NCBI GenBank assembly: GCA_030704615.1
Contig: CM060731.1
Coordinates: 16,120,001 to 16,184,000 of the forward strand
Length of the DNA stretch: 64,000 nt
Direction of reading: 5' to 3'
From: Takakia lepidozioides
Lineage: Eukaryota > Streptophyta > Takakiopsida > Takakiales > Takakiaceae
Shown here: piece after piece, positions 50,748 to 62,700 of the stretch
Layout of the letters: the number at the start of each line of letters is the position of its first letter
How positions within the stretch are numbered: the stretch's first letter is position 1
Made by a program: the position numbers and the translations under genes
The notes under the pieces: model-generated
Databases searched by the model: none
Seen by the model: the letters and a program-made list of their open reading frames with translations, nothing else
What the model was told of the DNA's origin: nothing

Positions 50748-53700
50748 ATGACAGGGACGGGGGCAGGAGTGGGTGGGGTTTTGGCTGGCCCAGCAGGCAA
50801 GGAGAATGGAGGAGCTGCAGATTGCAGTACGCACGGGCTAGTAGCTTATGGGGCTGGCAGTAATGTCGTGGTGATGGATGTGCGCTCCATGCAGCTGGTC
50901 GTGGTGCTGCCCATGCCTGCAATTAAAAGTGCCCCCCTTCTTCCAGCCCCATTTGTGACAGCTCTTCAATGGAGCCCTGAAGGAATCCCTAGGGACCTTA
51001 CGCAGGATGTTTCCCCGGCACATCTGCGCTTGGCAGTGGGAGACAGGCAAGGTCGAATTGCAATCTGGGATGTGGCATCAGGAGAAGTAATGACATGGTT
51101 GGAGCTGGAGGCTGAGAAAGGAAGGCAAGGTATCCAGGATGTTTGTTGGGTATTTGGTCATCAGTGGTTGCTCGCCGCCATCCATGGTCCTTCTCTGGTG
51201 GCAATTTGGGATCCCGCCTCTGGGCGCTCCCTCTGGAGATTTGATACAGGGTCAGAACTTCTTGGGTGTGTGAAACGAGACATATTTGATACTCGGCAAT
51301 TGTGTGTCCTGGGTCTCAAGGGTCTTCTCCTCTCTATCCTTGTTGGGGGTCCGTCAGAGACAGATGTTCTTTTGAAGCAGTATGCAATATCCACCACCGA
51401 GGAAAAAGGTGCGGGCTTGTCAGTAGAGAAAGGGGGAAAAGAGGCTGGCGGTTCCACTGGGTCTACATCAGTTGGAGCTCCTGCCCTGGCATCCACCCCA
51501 GCTTTCATTGTGCGCTGCTTGTTTTCTCCTAGAACCAGAGGATTGGTTTATATCGCGTTGCCAAGGGAGATTGTGGTGTTTGACTTGGCCTTTGGAATGC
51601 CTTTGGCCTCTACAGCCTTGCCCCGTGGATGTGGCAAGCTTCTGGATCTGCTAGCAATTGTTGATGACGACATACTTTACTGTGCTCACCAGGATGGCAA
51701 AATCAGTGCATGGAAAAGACGAGAGTAAGAACTTCAGACCTCTTTCATATTGCATGTCTTAGACCTGTAATGTAGGAGGGCAGACAGGATTAATGAATAT
51801 CTACCAACTCACTTTCACTCCTTGCACACGTGACCTATTTGCAATTGAAACGATAGCTTCCTGTTTAGACCCTTGTATAGGGTAATTGCTGACATGGGAT
51901 GGGATGTACACGGGCATGTAGGGGTAGGCAGGCGTTTGCACTATGTCACATGGATGCTCTGATGCCTTCCATGGGGTCCCCAGTGCCTGCCCCAACAGTG
52001 CTTGCTGTGGTGCATTGCCCTTTGCAGCTTCATGTCCAGACTCCTGTGGGAAGCCACTTGCCCATGCTGCAGCTCAATACTCTCCCACTGGCTGACACTG
52101 TTCCTGCCCCAAGCACAGGGTTTCTTGACACCCATCCTCTTGAGGCAAAGCCTGTGGTTACCCTGGAAACCACGTTTATTTCCATCTCTGATGATGGTCG
52201 GGTCTGGAACTGGGTCATCACTGCAGACACTTCAACAAGTCAGACTGCATCTGCTGAGGGACGGAGGGAAATGTTGAGAACAACCAATACCTCATACATG
52301 GAGACAACATTCAATGAAGAAGGGGGAGAGCAGCAGATACATCAAGCAAAAGTGGGGGCCTCTATTCTAAATGGTCTTACCCCTGATCCAATCTTCCAGG
52401 TGTGTCTAAGGCTTCCATTGGGTTTTACATACAGAGGGTTTATATTCCTCGAGATAAAGAAGACAGAGGGAATTCTATGAAGGGATCTTTGGATCTGTAT
52501 AGATTATTGGAGTTATGCTTGTTGTAAGTTAATCCAACCCTTGACAAACCTGGAGGTAATGATTAGACTTGCATGTGAAGCGGCAGCACTGAGTGCAGAG
52601 TAGATCCTGATTAAGAATTTCAGTACACATTACTTTGTCCACTCCCTCTGGCTTCCTTGATTACATTACTTCAAAAGATAGAAGAACGCATGGACCCTAC
52701 CCATCTCTGAACATTAGCTTGTACCACCCCTTGCCTGTTAGATGGGTACTGATGACACGTTGGCCAAGATCCACTCTGATCATGCTGGTTCAGGTAGGTG
52801 TAGCTGTACAAATCACCATGAGCTCCACTCTGGGTTGAAAATTGTTAATAAGACGAGATTGGTCTCTAAGTGGAGTAGGCCTTCTAAGTTGGATTCAGAA
52901 CCTACCTACAAATTATCTGTTATGTTCCTCTTGACACCTTCTTAGCCTGTAGGCTGATTGGAAGTGGGTAAATGTGGCTACAGCTGAATCTGACTGGACA
53001 GTTGCAACTGCTATCATCAGCTATTACGACTCTGGCTGTGCCAACACCCTCCCTTCATGCCATCAACCCCGGTAAGGAATATGGTCACGAGGAAGGCATC
53101 CTGTTTCTAGTCTCGTATTGATACTTTCTCTCCCACTTCAGTTCACCAATCACAGGTCAACCTGCAAACTCAAGCAGAATGTCTTCTCATCATCCAGCTT
53201 GCACTGCTTGGGGATAATGGTGCCCAAATCAGTGATGACCTGCTGGTTTCACTTTAACCATAGCATGTGCAAACTGCAACCTCTTGACATATCTTAGGCT
53301 GGTGACTTAGAATGGCATATGCTATATTTGTTTACTGGTGTCACATTTGTTTGAGTGGTTGAAGGAAACCAATCTACAAGTTTGTTTGTAGAAAAGGTTA
53401 AGGTGTAAGATGACTAGTGCCTGAATGCAGGCACAGGAGGGAGCAGTGCAGGGGCTGTAGGGGTACCCCTGGTGGCTTTGGCTACACAAGGGGGCACAGT
53501 GGATCTGATGGATGCTGGCGCAAATGCTATTACGGTCTCATTTGCCGTGCATAACAATGCCATTGTCCGAGGTGTGCGCTGGCTGGGCAACACACGTTTC
53601 GTCTCATTTTCTTACTCTGAGGTCTTGATTGGCCCATTGCCTTATATGTGTGCATAAGAGATGTGCAGTTCAGGGTCTGTGAACCATAGTAGTGTGCAAA

Positions 53701-56700
53701 AGTCTTTAATTTCTTTGAATTGGCTTTTCACCAACCAGAGTTTCTCAGATCACCTGGCATTGCCAGCAGATAATGCTCTAAATGCTATCAATTAGGTGAT
53801 GCCAGATTTGTATGAGTGGAGTGAACAGTTGTACAAATCATCTTGCTGCTGATTATCTGTCTCATCATGTCCCAAATGATGAACTGCCTATCAAAGTGAC
53901 AGTCTTCTCGTTTATTGCACATCTGTCTAGTTCCATGGGTCCTACGTTCAGGCCGTTGGGGACAAGACTTAGAGACATCTAGGACAGAGAGGGAAGGGTG
54001 TTGTATGGTTGTGATGGGGTACGAATGTTGATGTCCCATCTCTGGCAATCCATGGTTGGCTGAAACTACCGTTGGAGATATTTGTTGTAATCATTGTTGT
54101 CCATGCTTCAACCAGGTAAAAGGCAAGGGGGGAGGGTTTTTAAACCGGCTGGCAGTGACATGCGTGCGCAGCGGGCAAAACAAAATCTTTCGCACATTAA
54201 CTAAACCGGAACGTGCTCCTATGCGTGCCCTTCGGACTTCCCCCTCTGGCAGGTGTGTCTCATCCTCTTTTGTCACCAGAGAGCCAAATAGGATTTGATA
54301 GTGGGGATAAGGATGTACACAAATGTCAAAGCCCTTGGACAGCACCAGGTCCCACTTCAGACTGGCAGTCTGTAATATGTATTACCTGCTGCCATGATAG
54401 AATTTTTTTGGATATTGCTCCACCAACTCTTAAGGTGGCAGATAGCCCTTCCAAAAGTCTACATCTTGCACTGGGGATGTGTTGTCTTAATTGTGAAGAG
54501 CCGTGCAGCATTGAGAATGGTAGCCCCTACTGCCTCAGCAAAATCTGAACCATTTCTCACTGCAAATTAATGGACCCCTAATGTAGTTCCTGCTAATGAA
54601 CTCTTTGTGTTGGCCTAGTTTGAGTTATCCCGGTTTTGAGTTATCCCCAGAAGTCACCCTGGAAGAACTAATTGGGAAGGGAATGGATTGAAAGTAGCAA
54701 TATTCCTTTTTGCGGCCATCCTTGTGACTGCTGATGCAATCGGCTGGGTTATGGACTGGGCTGCTGGAGGATTCTGTTTATCTTCTTGTAAAGGACTAAT
54801 ATCAGATGCACTATCCATGGTAGCAACTTGGACATCATCTGGAAGACTGACAGAACAATGATGGCTCTTGTGGAAACTAGTTGTCTGCGCCTCTAGATAT
54901 GGGGGGCATTCATAAGTGGGGAACTAGTAGTAAGGGAGGAAGGTTTACCAGTCATTTTTTCTGGCAGATACCTGCTGATACTGTTCAGGGAGGCGCCTGC
55001 AGAGGTTTGGGCCATGACTAGGACCCCACAGATGGTATGTATACTTAGCCCAGTACAAGCACGACAAAAGTTTTATTGGTGGTTGGGGACTACCACTGAT
55101 TCTCAAAAGTTATGGTATTAGGCTTTGAGAAATTATCTTTTGCAGGTGTATACTTGGCCTAACTTTTTATGACTGTATTCTAATTTATCAGCATATTAGC
55201 ATGTATTGCCATAAGTCTACAATAAAGGAGAGTTAGTTATAAATCTGCAAATTTGCAAATGTCGTCCTCTTGATGCATACCACAAATTCATTTTTTCCCC
55301 ATTTTCTGTCTGGTGGACAAACTATCTGACCACACAGACCCAGATAGACTCACAAACAGAGAACCTCTGTGTATGTAGTTGCGATCATTGGCACTTCCAT
55401 TTACGGTGATGGAGTGGGCCCTCCCACCTGCGCCAAGGCCTTTATCCTCTCCTGCAGTAACATCAGCTCGCAGGTTATCCATGCTGAACAATGAGCAACC
55501 CAGCATCGCCTCTACAGCTGCTGCTGCTAATGCGCCATCCGCTCCCTCCGCCACAACTCCTAGCCCAAGTACACAATGCCTCCTTATATGTATTTGTAGT
55601 TCTTTTGTGGTACCAGCCAAACCTTTACATCAAAGAATGTTTTTGATTGCTGTGGATAAGTGTAAAGAAGGTGGGAATCTTAGAAGAAAAGGTGGGTTCT
55701 GCCACAAGGTTTTTGGTTCATTACAAGTGTTTCACACTCTCGAATTCAAGTTGTTTCAAGCCTCTATGGAGATTAGAACTGGTCTTAACGAAGGTCTGTG
55801 GTCATTTCTTAGCTGATGTTTGTATGGATCTTACAATTTCATGTGGCAACCACCCAAAGTGGTAAAAGAACTGTGTTCTACCTAATCTATTACAGTGGTA
55901 GGTCACTGACCTATAGCTTAATGTTCAGTAGGTGTGTCCGATTCACTGCAAGAGTCGGAGTCCGCAGAAAGCTTCGCTTTTGCTCTCGTGAATGGGTCAC
56001 TTGGGGTGTTCGAGCTGCGGGGCAGACGGGTCCGTGACTTCAGGTATGCAAACTTTCTCTGAATTTTATTGTAATGATTGTATTTTTCATTGGATCAGAT
56101 GCCTAATCTTCGTAATTTCCGTGGTCGCTGGGATCTCAACAAATCAGCCCCCTGTAGTAAGAAAATTGGTGATAGTGCTCTCTAGTTTACCAGGTCTCAC
56201 ATGTGTGGGGCTATCTGTGTTTTATTCCTAAGAGTTTTCCTTGAAAGGACAGTTGTGTTTGCAATCCTAGCCTGCTGTGTGAGCTGCTCAATTTGTGGTG
56301 TGCAGGCCCAGATGGCCGTCAGCCTCATTTGTTTCAGCAGACGTGCTGGTGACTGCCATGGCTTACCGCATGCCCCATGTGGTAATTTATCGTTTGCTGT
56401 GCTCATTTAGATCAGTGCGGATCTGTGTGTCCCTCACAAATTTTGAATGAGTCCCATATTCTACGTCAATAAGGTAAATGGTTACCAGGATGCAACACAA
56501 AACTGAGGTTTGAAGTGAGGCTGTAGGAAGGGAGGGTGAATTTGTACCAAGTCCAGGTGAGCTCTCATCCTATATTTTAAAATCTAGCACTGAGAGCCTT
56601 CACTCTTTTGGATAATGTTATGAAAGGTGATGGGAGATCGGATGGGGAGCATTCGCTGGTGGGATGTCTTGTCTGGGCTGTCATCATGTTTCAATACACA

Positions 56701-59700
56701 TCGAGGAGGTGTTCGGCGAATCAAATTTGCACCTGTGAAGATTGGAGATCCCAGCAGGGGTCGGATAGCTGTCCTTTTCAATGATCATACTTTTTCTGTT
56801 TATGATCTTGTAAGAAGTATTCATCTTTCCTGGGTTCCTGTAAGCTGCAGATGTGCCTATGCTGTATGATCAGTTTTGGAGATTTGTGTGGCTTTGTTTG
56901 GCCATTATTTTTGCAAGGTTGTTATATCTGCCAATGCACTGAGTGAAAGTCCATTCAAATTTTCATGAGGGGGGTTATTTCCAGCTGCATGAGTTTTATG
57001 GGAGTTGTAGTCTGCATAAGCTTTAGAGTCATGTCTCAAGCTCTGTCACATCTTTCTAGAGCAGTCACCGAGCGGCGCTGCAGAAGTTTTGGTTTTAGTG
57101 ATTGTAACCTTCCTTATTATTACTATGGTTGCTCCATGCCCAACTCTAGGAGGTTTATCCGTCCTTTTGAAATAAAATCAAAAGCATATTTTTCTTTCCC
57201 TATGGTGCTACAGTTGACAACGTTCAAGTTGGTTTTATATTGGGGCAATTTGAGATATCAGAAAGTGTGACAGCACTCCAAGATATAAATTTGATGGCAA
57301 GAGATGTTGGTGGTGAGTAGGATACACAGGACCCCGTGGCAAATGCGCTGGTGCAGCCGCAGCTTGGGGGCATTCTGGTGCTGGAGTTGGATTGGTACCC
57401 ACTGCGACCGGACAAGAATGAGCCCTTGCTACTGTGCATTGCTGGCGCTGATGGCAGTTTCCGCCTTCTTGAGGTTAATAAGTATGTATCACCACTTCAA
57501 CTGCCTGTCAGTCCTCTAACTGTTGCATCACTGGACTCTCTCTTTTCAAAGTGCAGATTGGCCAGTAACTAGGAATGATGGGTATGCATGGTGTGTAGTG
57601 TTACAGGAGGCAAGTCTGGGCAGCTAGCAAAGCCACCTGTATGGCAACGCTACCAGCCAATGCCATTGTGCTGTGCAGCACTGCTCCCACCTCTCCATGC
57701 GTTGGTAAGTGACCTCTGGTTGTATGTGATATAATATTTTCCCCAATCTGGTGACGTCTTCTTTTCTTTGTTTGAAGTTTGAAGGTAGATATTCTACTGT
57801 CTCCATAGAGTCCTGGCGGCTTGGGGAGTACCCCAACAGTTTCAGCTGCTGCATATGCCCCACATTTGTGGTAGTTCCATTAGTTCTGTCATGGTGCCTT
57901 TGAGAGGCCAATAACAATCCTTCAGCCCCGGTATGGAGCCTAACTACCCACTCCGGTCTTTACATGCTGATTTTCCTATTTTTCTGGACTTTTAAATGTT
58001 ATGTTGATGCAACAGCTTGTGAACGTGAAAAGGTATGGTTTTGCTATGGCTGTGGCAGTGTCTGCGGATGCTGTTACAGCAAGGAGTGCAACCTTCCTGG
58101 TTCTCGTTGACGACAGCTTCAATGGATGGAGGGCATGGAAGGAGATCCCGGGACTTGCCACTAGGAATGTATGGAGGGGATCTGCGACATTATCTTTTGG
58201 AGACTTCCAATCCAGTAATAGGAGAAACAGCAGTTGCAGAAGTTCTGCTCAAGGCACTGGAACCACATCGCAAAGCTGGTGAGACACCATGTTTGGATAA
58301 CTTCAATTTAATGTTTGACCAAGCCTCGTGAGGAACCCAAATCAATGATGGCTTGTGACTCTCTGTCCCTTGCTTTCTCCTTTTTATTCTTGTTTTCATG
58401 TGTTTGTTGGAGGAAACGAGGCTTAAGATTCAAATAGTAGTTGTGAAGACAGTAACGACCTTGGCAAGCCATATCATCCCTGAGGTGACCATTACTTTTC
58501 TGTCTACTTTCCTCTCTTGTTGTGGTTTTGAAGATCACATGTGGAGCTCTCCATTGGTTCAATGGACCTTTTGGACCTCCCACAGACAATGACTTTCTTT
58601 CCTTCTTACTTGCTTTCTCTATTCTAGGATATTCCAACTTCTTTGACATAGACCAAGGTGTAGCTCAAGGATGTACTCTTTCCCCTCTGCTCTTCAATGT
58701 TTTCATCAATCAACTCCTCGAGGATGTGGAAAGTGAGGGATTTGGGTTAAGGGTGGGTGATACCACCATACCAGCCCTTATGTTTGCGGATGACTTCGCA
58801 GGCATAGGGGAGACTCCAACCAATCTCCAGGAGTTGATTGATTGCGCGAAGAGATACTTTGATCTTTGGGGGCTAGAGGCTAATGTCAGCAAATGTGCAG
58901 TGGTAGCATTCAACGACAGAGGAGAGGGAGGAAGTGATCTTAAGTGGCAGTGGGGTAGGCAAGAGATCCCGGTCCTCCCTTCCTACACTTACCTAGGCAT
59001 TGAGTTTTCCTCCAATTGTAATTGGGATGCACATATCCGGAAAGTTGTTCAAACTGGCAAGGGCAAAGCTCCGGGGCTCACTAAATTTTTCCACTGCAGA
59101 GGGGTCAACTCTGAGGTTAAGAAAACCATGCTTTGTCGCGTTATTAGACCTGCCTTGGAGTACGGATCTGCTATATGGGTTGATAACTCCAACCAGGCTA
59201 AGTCTCTAGAATCCATTCAAGTGGGGGTGCTTAAGGAGTGTATGTCAGCATACTCCAAAACAGCCAATGTGGCTGTTCGGGGTGAGTTTGGCATTCCGTC
59301 CTTAAGCTCCCGATGAGATGAATTCAAGGTCAGATGGTGGGGTCAGCTGCAACATATGCCCAACACCAGATATCCTAAGTTAATCGACTCTATATCTTGG
59401 AAACAGGACCGCCCTGTCAAACAGGCTAAGTCCTGGCAGAAGAGAGTAGAAGAGATTCTCAAGGACCTGGACCTGGATCCGCAAGTCTTGACCCTGCTGG
59501 ATAAATCTGACTTAGAGGCTGTAGTGTCCTCAGCCATGTCTGTTGCCATGAGATTGTCTGATGAAAATGCAGGTTAGGCAGAAAACTTCCCTGAACTTGT
59601 TTCCAGTCAGTGACATGGGGGAGGACATCTTGGATGACCTCAAGGGTCTACCCACTCTCGGCACTAGACTGAAATTTAAACTCATAGCAGGAAGCCTACC

Positions 59701-62700
59701 TTTGAACAGCAAACAGAAGCAGAGAGGAAAGGGAGAGGCAATTGCCCACTGTGTGGGCAATCTGAAGACAGTATTCACTTTCTGATACACTGTCCGGGGT
59801 TCTCTCACCAAAGAGACGCTCTCTTCAATTCTATCAAGGGAATTGTGCCTGTACCCCTGTTTAACAACTTTGAAAGTCTCGAGGCTGAGCCAAAAGCCCA
59901 GGCCCTCCTGAGGCCTAGTTTTTGGGCAAATCACCACACAGCAGATTGATGCTTGTGTGAAGGGATTTCTAGAGGATATCTGGAAAACCCGGATTAATTC
60001 TATATATGATGGTAAGTCACACTACCAACGTCAGCCCCTGACAGAGGTAGGTTCTGTCCCTTTTGTTCCCGCTCAAACTGGGCGCGGGGTCAATGGCCAC
60101 AAGGCTACGGCAAACAACGTCTTATGAGTACAATCTATTCTAGGATATTTATAGATGAACAGGGAAGACCCAGAACAAACCTTATGAGAAAAAATGCTCC
60201 ACATAAGCTACGAAGAATAAAAAAGCTGCAAAAGGGCAAGCAGCCACAAAGGCAAGGAAGAAGCCAAACCTGCGAGGGCCCAAACGAAAGTTCTTGGAAC
60301 TTCCAGAATTATCCAGATGCACAAACCACTCCACTAGCGCAACATCATCAGGAGGCTTGCCAGAGCTTCAACGTCAGATTTGAAGCTCATGCAACCTCTA
60401 GAGCCAGAAGCCAGAGTTACAAGATGAATACAAAGTTATACTGTTTCTTTCTTTCTTGCTCTCTCTCTCTTTCCTACTCAGTGTTCACAACCTTTTATGA
60501 ACTACTGGGACCAAGCACTACTGAAGGGCCTTCTGTCATTCAGAACAACAGGCCTAACTTCACACTAAAGTGTTGGCTGCCTCCCCAGTACAGCTGTGAA
60601 ACAAGGAACTAGATTAATTGGAGGGGCATCATGATTATAACCAAACTTTGTATTGGGTACACTGAGAGACCTTCTTTGAAGGCGTCAGACAGGCTGTCAC
60701 TACACCACTATTCACACAGTTTGTGAAGTTTGAGACAACATCCAGCCTGCTTTCATCTGAAAAAACCTGAGAATGTGAATTAAAGAAAAAGTTGACACTC
60801 CAATCAGGTGCTCAGGACAGCTCTCTCTTTCTTGCTTGGCTAAACCTAAAGCCCTGGCCATGTTGCATTCTAATTGCTGAGCAGCTCACACACAGCAGAT
60901 TGAGGTTTGTGTGAAGGGCTTTCTAGAGGAAATCTGGAAAGCCGCTAAATGTTTGTAACAAGGGTAAGCCCCATGCTGGAGTGAGCACATCACAAAGGTA
61001 GTGTCTGTTCCCTCTTGTTCCACCCAACCTGGGCGCTGGGTCTATGGCCACAGGATACGGCAAACAACTCCACTGCCACGAGGCTACAGCAAACATCTTG
61101 AGTACATTCTCTCTCTCTCTAGTTCCGTGATACTACCAGCATCAGCCCCTGACAAAGGTAGTTTCTGTCCCTTTGCGTTCCACTCAAACTGGGCACGGGG
61201 TCAGTGGCCACAAGGCTACGGCAAACAACATCTTATGAGTACATTTTTTCTTTCAGACGGACTGACACACTCCATTTTTATATTTCATATTGTTGAGTGT
61301 GTGTACTTATGTCTCATTTTGCTTGCAACTTGGCTTATATTGGACCCTGGTAACAATTGAGGCCATTGGGATGGTGAGAGGGTGTCAGGACAGTTGCTGG
61401 ATGAGGATAGGGCAGCCACTTATAATGCCATATGTAGGCAAGGCGTTGCAACACGTTCAGCTTTTGCAGCCGCACATTTTGGAGAGTACTCAGAGGCCAT
61501 GTTCTGGCTTCAGCTCCCCAGGGCTCTTGCTCTCCTCAGTTTGGGATCTGCTGGGCCAGGGACATTTTGGGTAACTCCTCAGGCACCTAGCTCCTCACAA
61601 AGAGCTGCTGTCGAGGGGGGTGTGATTACCTCAGCTGCCAAATCACTGGAAAGAGGGATGTCATTCACCTCCACCAAACCAGCAGCTCCCAGCTTTCCAC
61701 AGGGAGTTCTGCCTTCAGCTTCCTTGCAACTGGTGAATTTCTAGTCCCTCCATTGCCACAGAAACCGTTGAGAGGCAAATTTGTGATTGCATACTAGGTT
61801 TGAGCATATTTGGCAGGACTATTGGAATACTCAGGAAGGACTGACATCTCATTCATGTTCAGTCATGAGCATCTAGGATGGATTTTGAGCTGAGTCTCAA
61901 CTGGCACCTTAACAGTTATCTAAGTAGTAAGATGGTGTCTATGGGTGGTGGGCGGTGAGGCAGCCATTTGGGTGTATGGAAGTCGTGCCAAGTGAGCAAA
62001 CTGCGGTGTGTTCTGTTGCCAGGGAGCGGATCACTTGGCATGAGAAGCTGGTAGGCAGTGAAGCCACTCAGAAACGAGTACATGAGTGAGATTGCCTGCT
62101 TTTGCCCTTTAATCTTTTGCAATCTTATTGCTGTGGAGGATATGGTCCTATAGCTGGGACACATGCTCAGACCTAAATAGGAAGACAGGAGCAACTAAGA
62201 ACGCGAGTTTTTGAGCAAGATTTCAGTGTTCAGAACTGTGAAAAATGTCACAGAATGTCTACAGATGGGGTGTGTCACCAGTAATATGAAGGCGTCTTCG
62301 TACTCTTTGGTAATGTAGCTCAAGCAGATGCAGGCAAGCAATGATAGTATTTTGAATTTTTCTCCTTTCTGGACTTCGTGGAACTTATACCTGAGGTGGC
62401 AGGCGGTCAAGCTGCAGGAGCAAGGGAAGAGGCAGGAAGGGATGTAAAAGCATTAGACCTTGCTAGCCTGGGTGCTTAGATCCCATGCTCTGTTTGGTCA
62501 GAGCAATAAAGCCAGGGCGAGTGTGGGGCGGGGCTGGGCGGGGCGGTTGGGGGCGCAGAGTGAAGACAATAGCATATACTCTCATCTTGTGGCTGAAGTC
62601 CCCATCACTAAGATAGAGCAAGACATACAGATCCTTGAGAAGCCCTCTACAGTCGCATGTATCTTGATGACTGATGGGGATTGCATACCTGTAACTGTTA

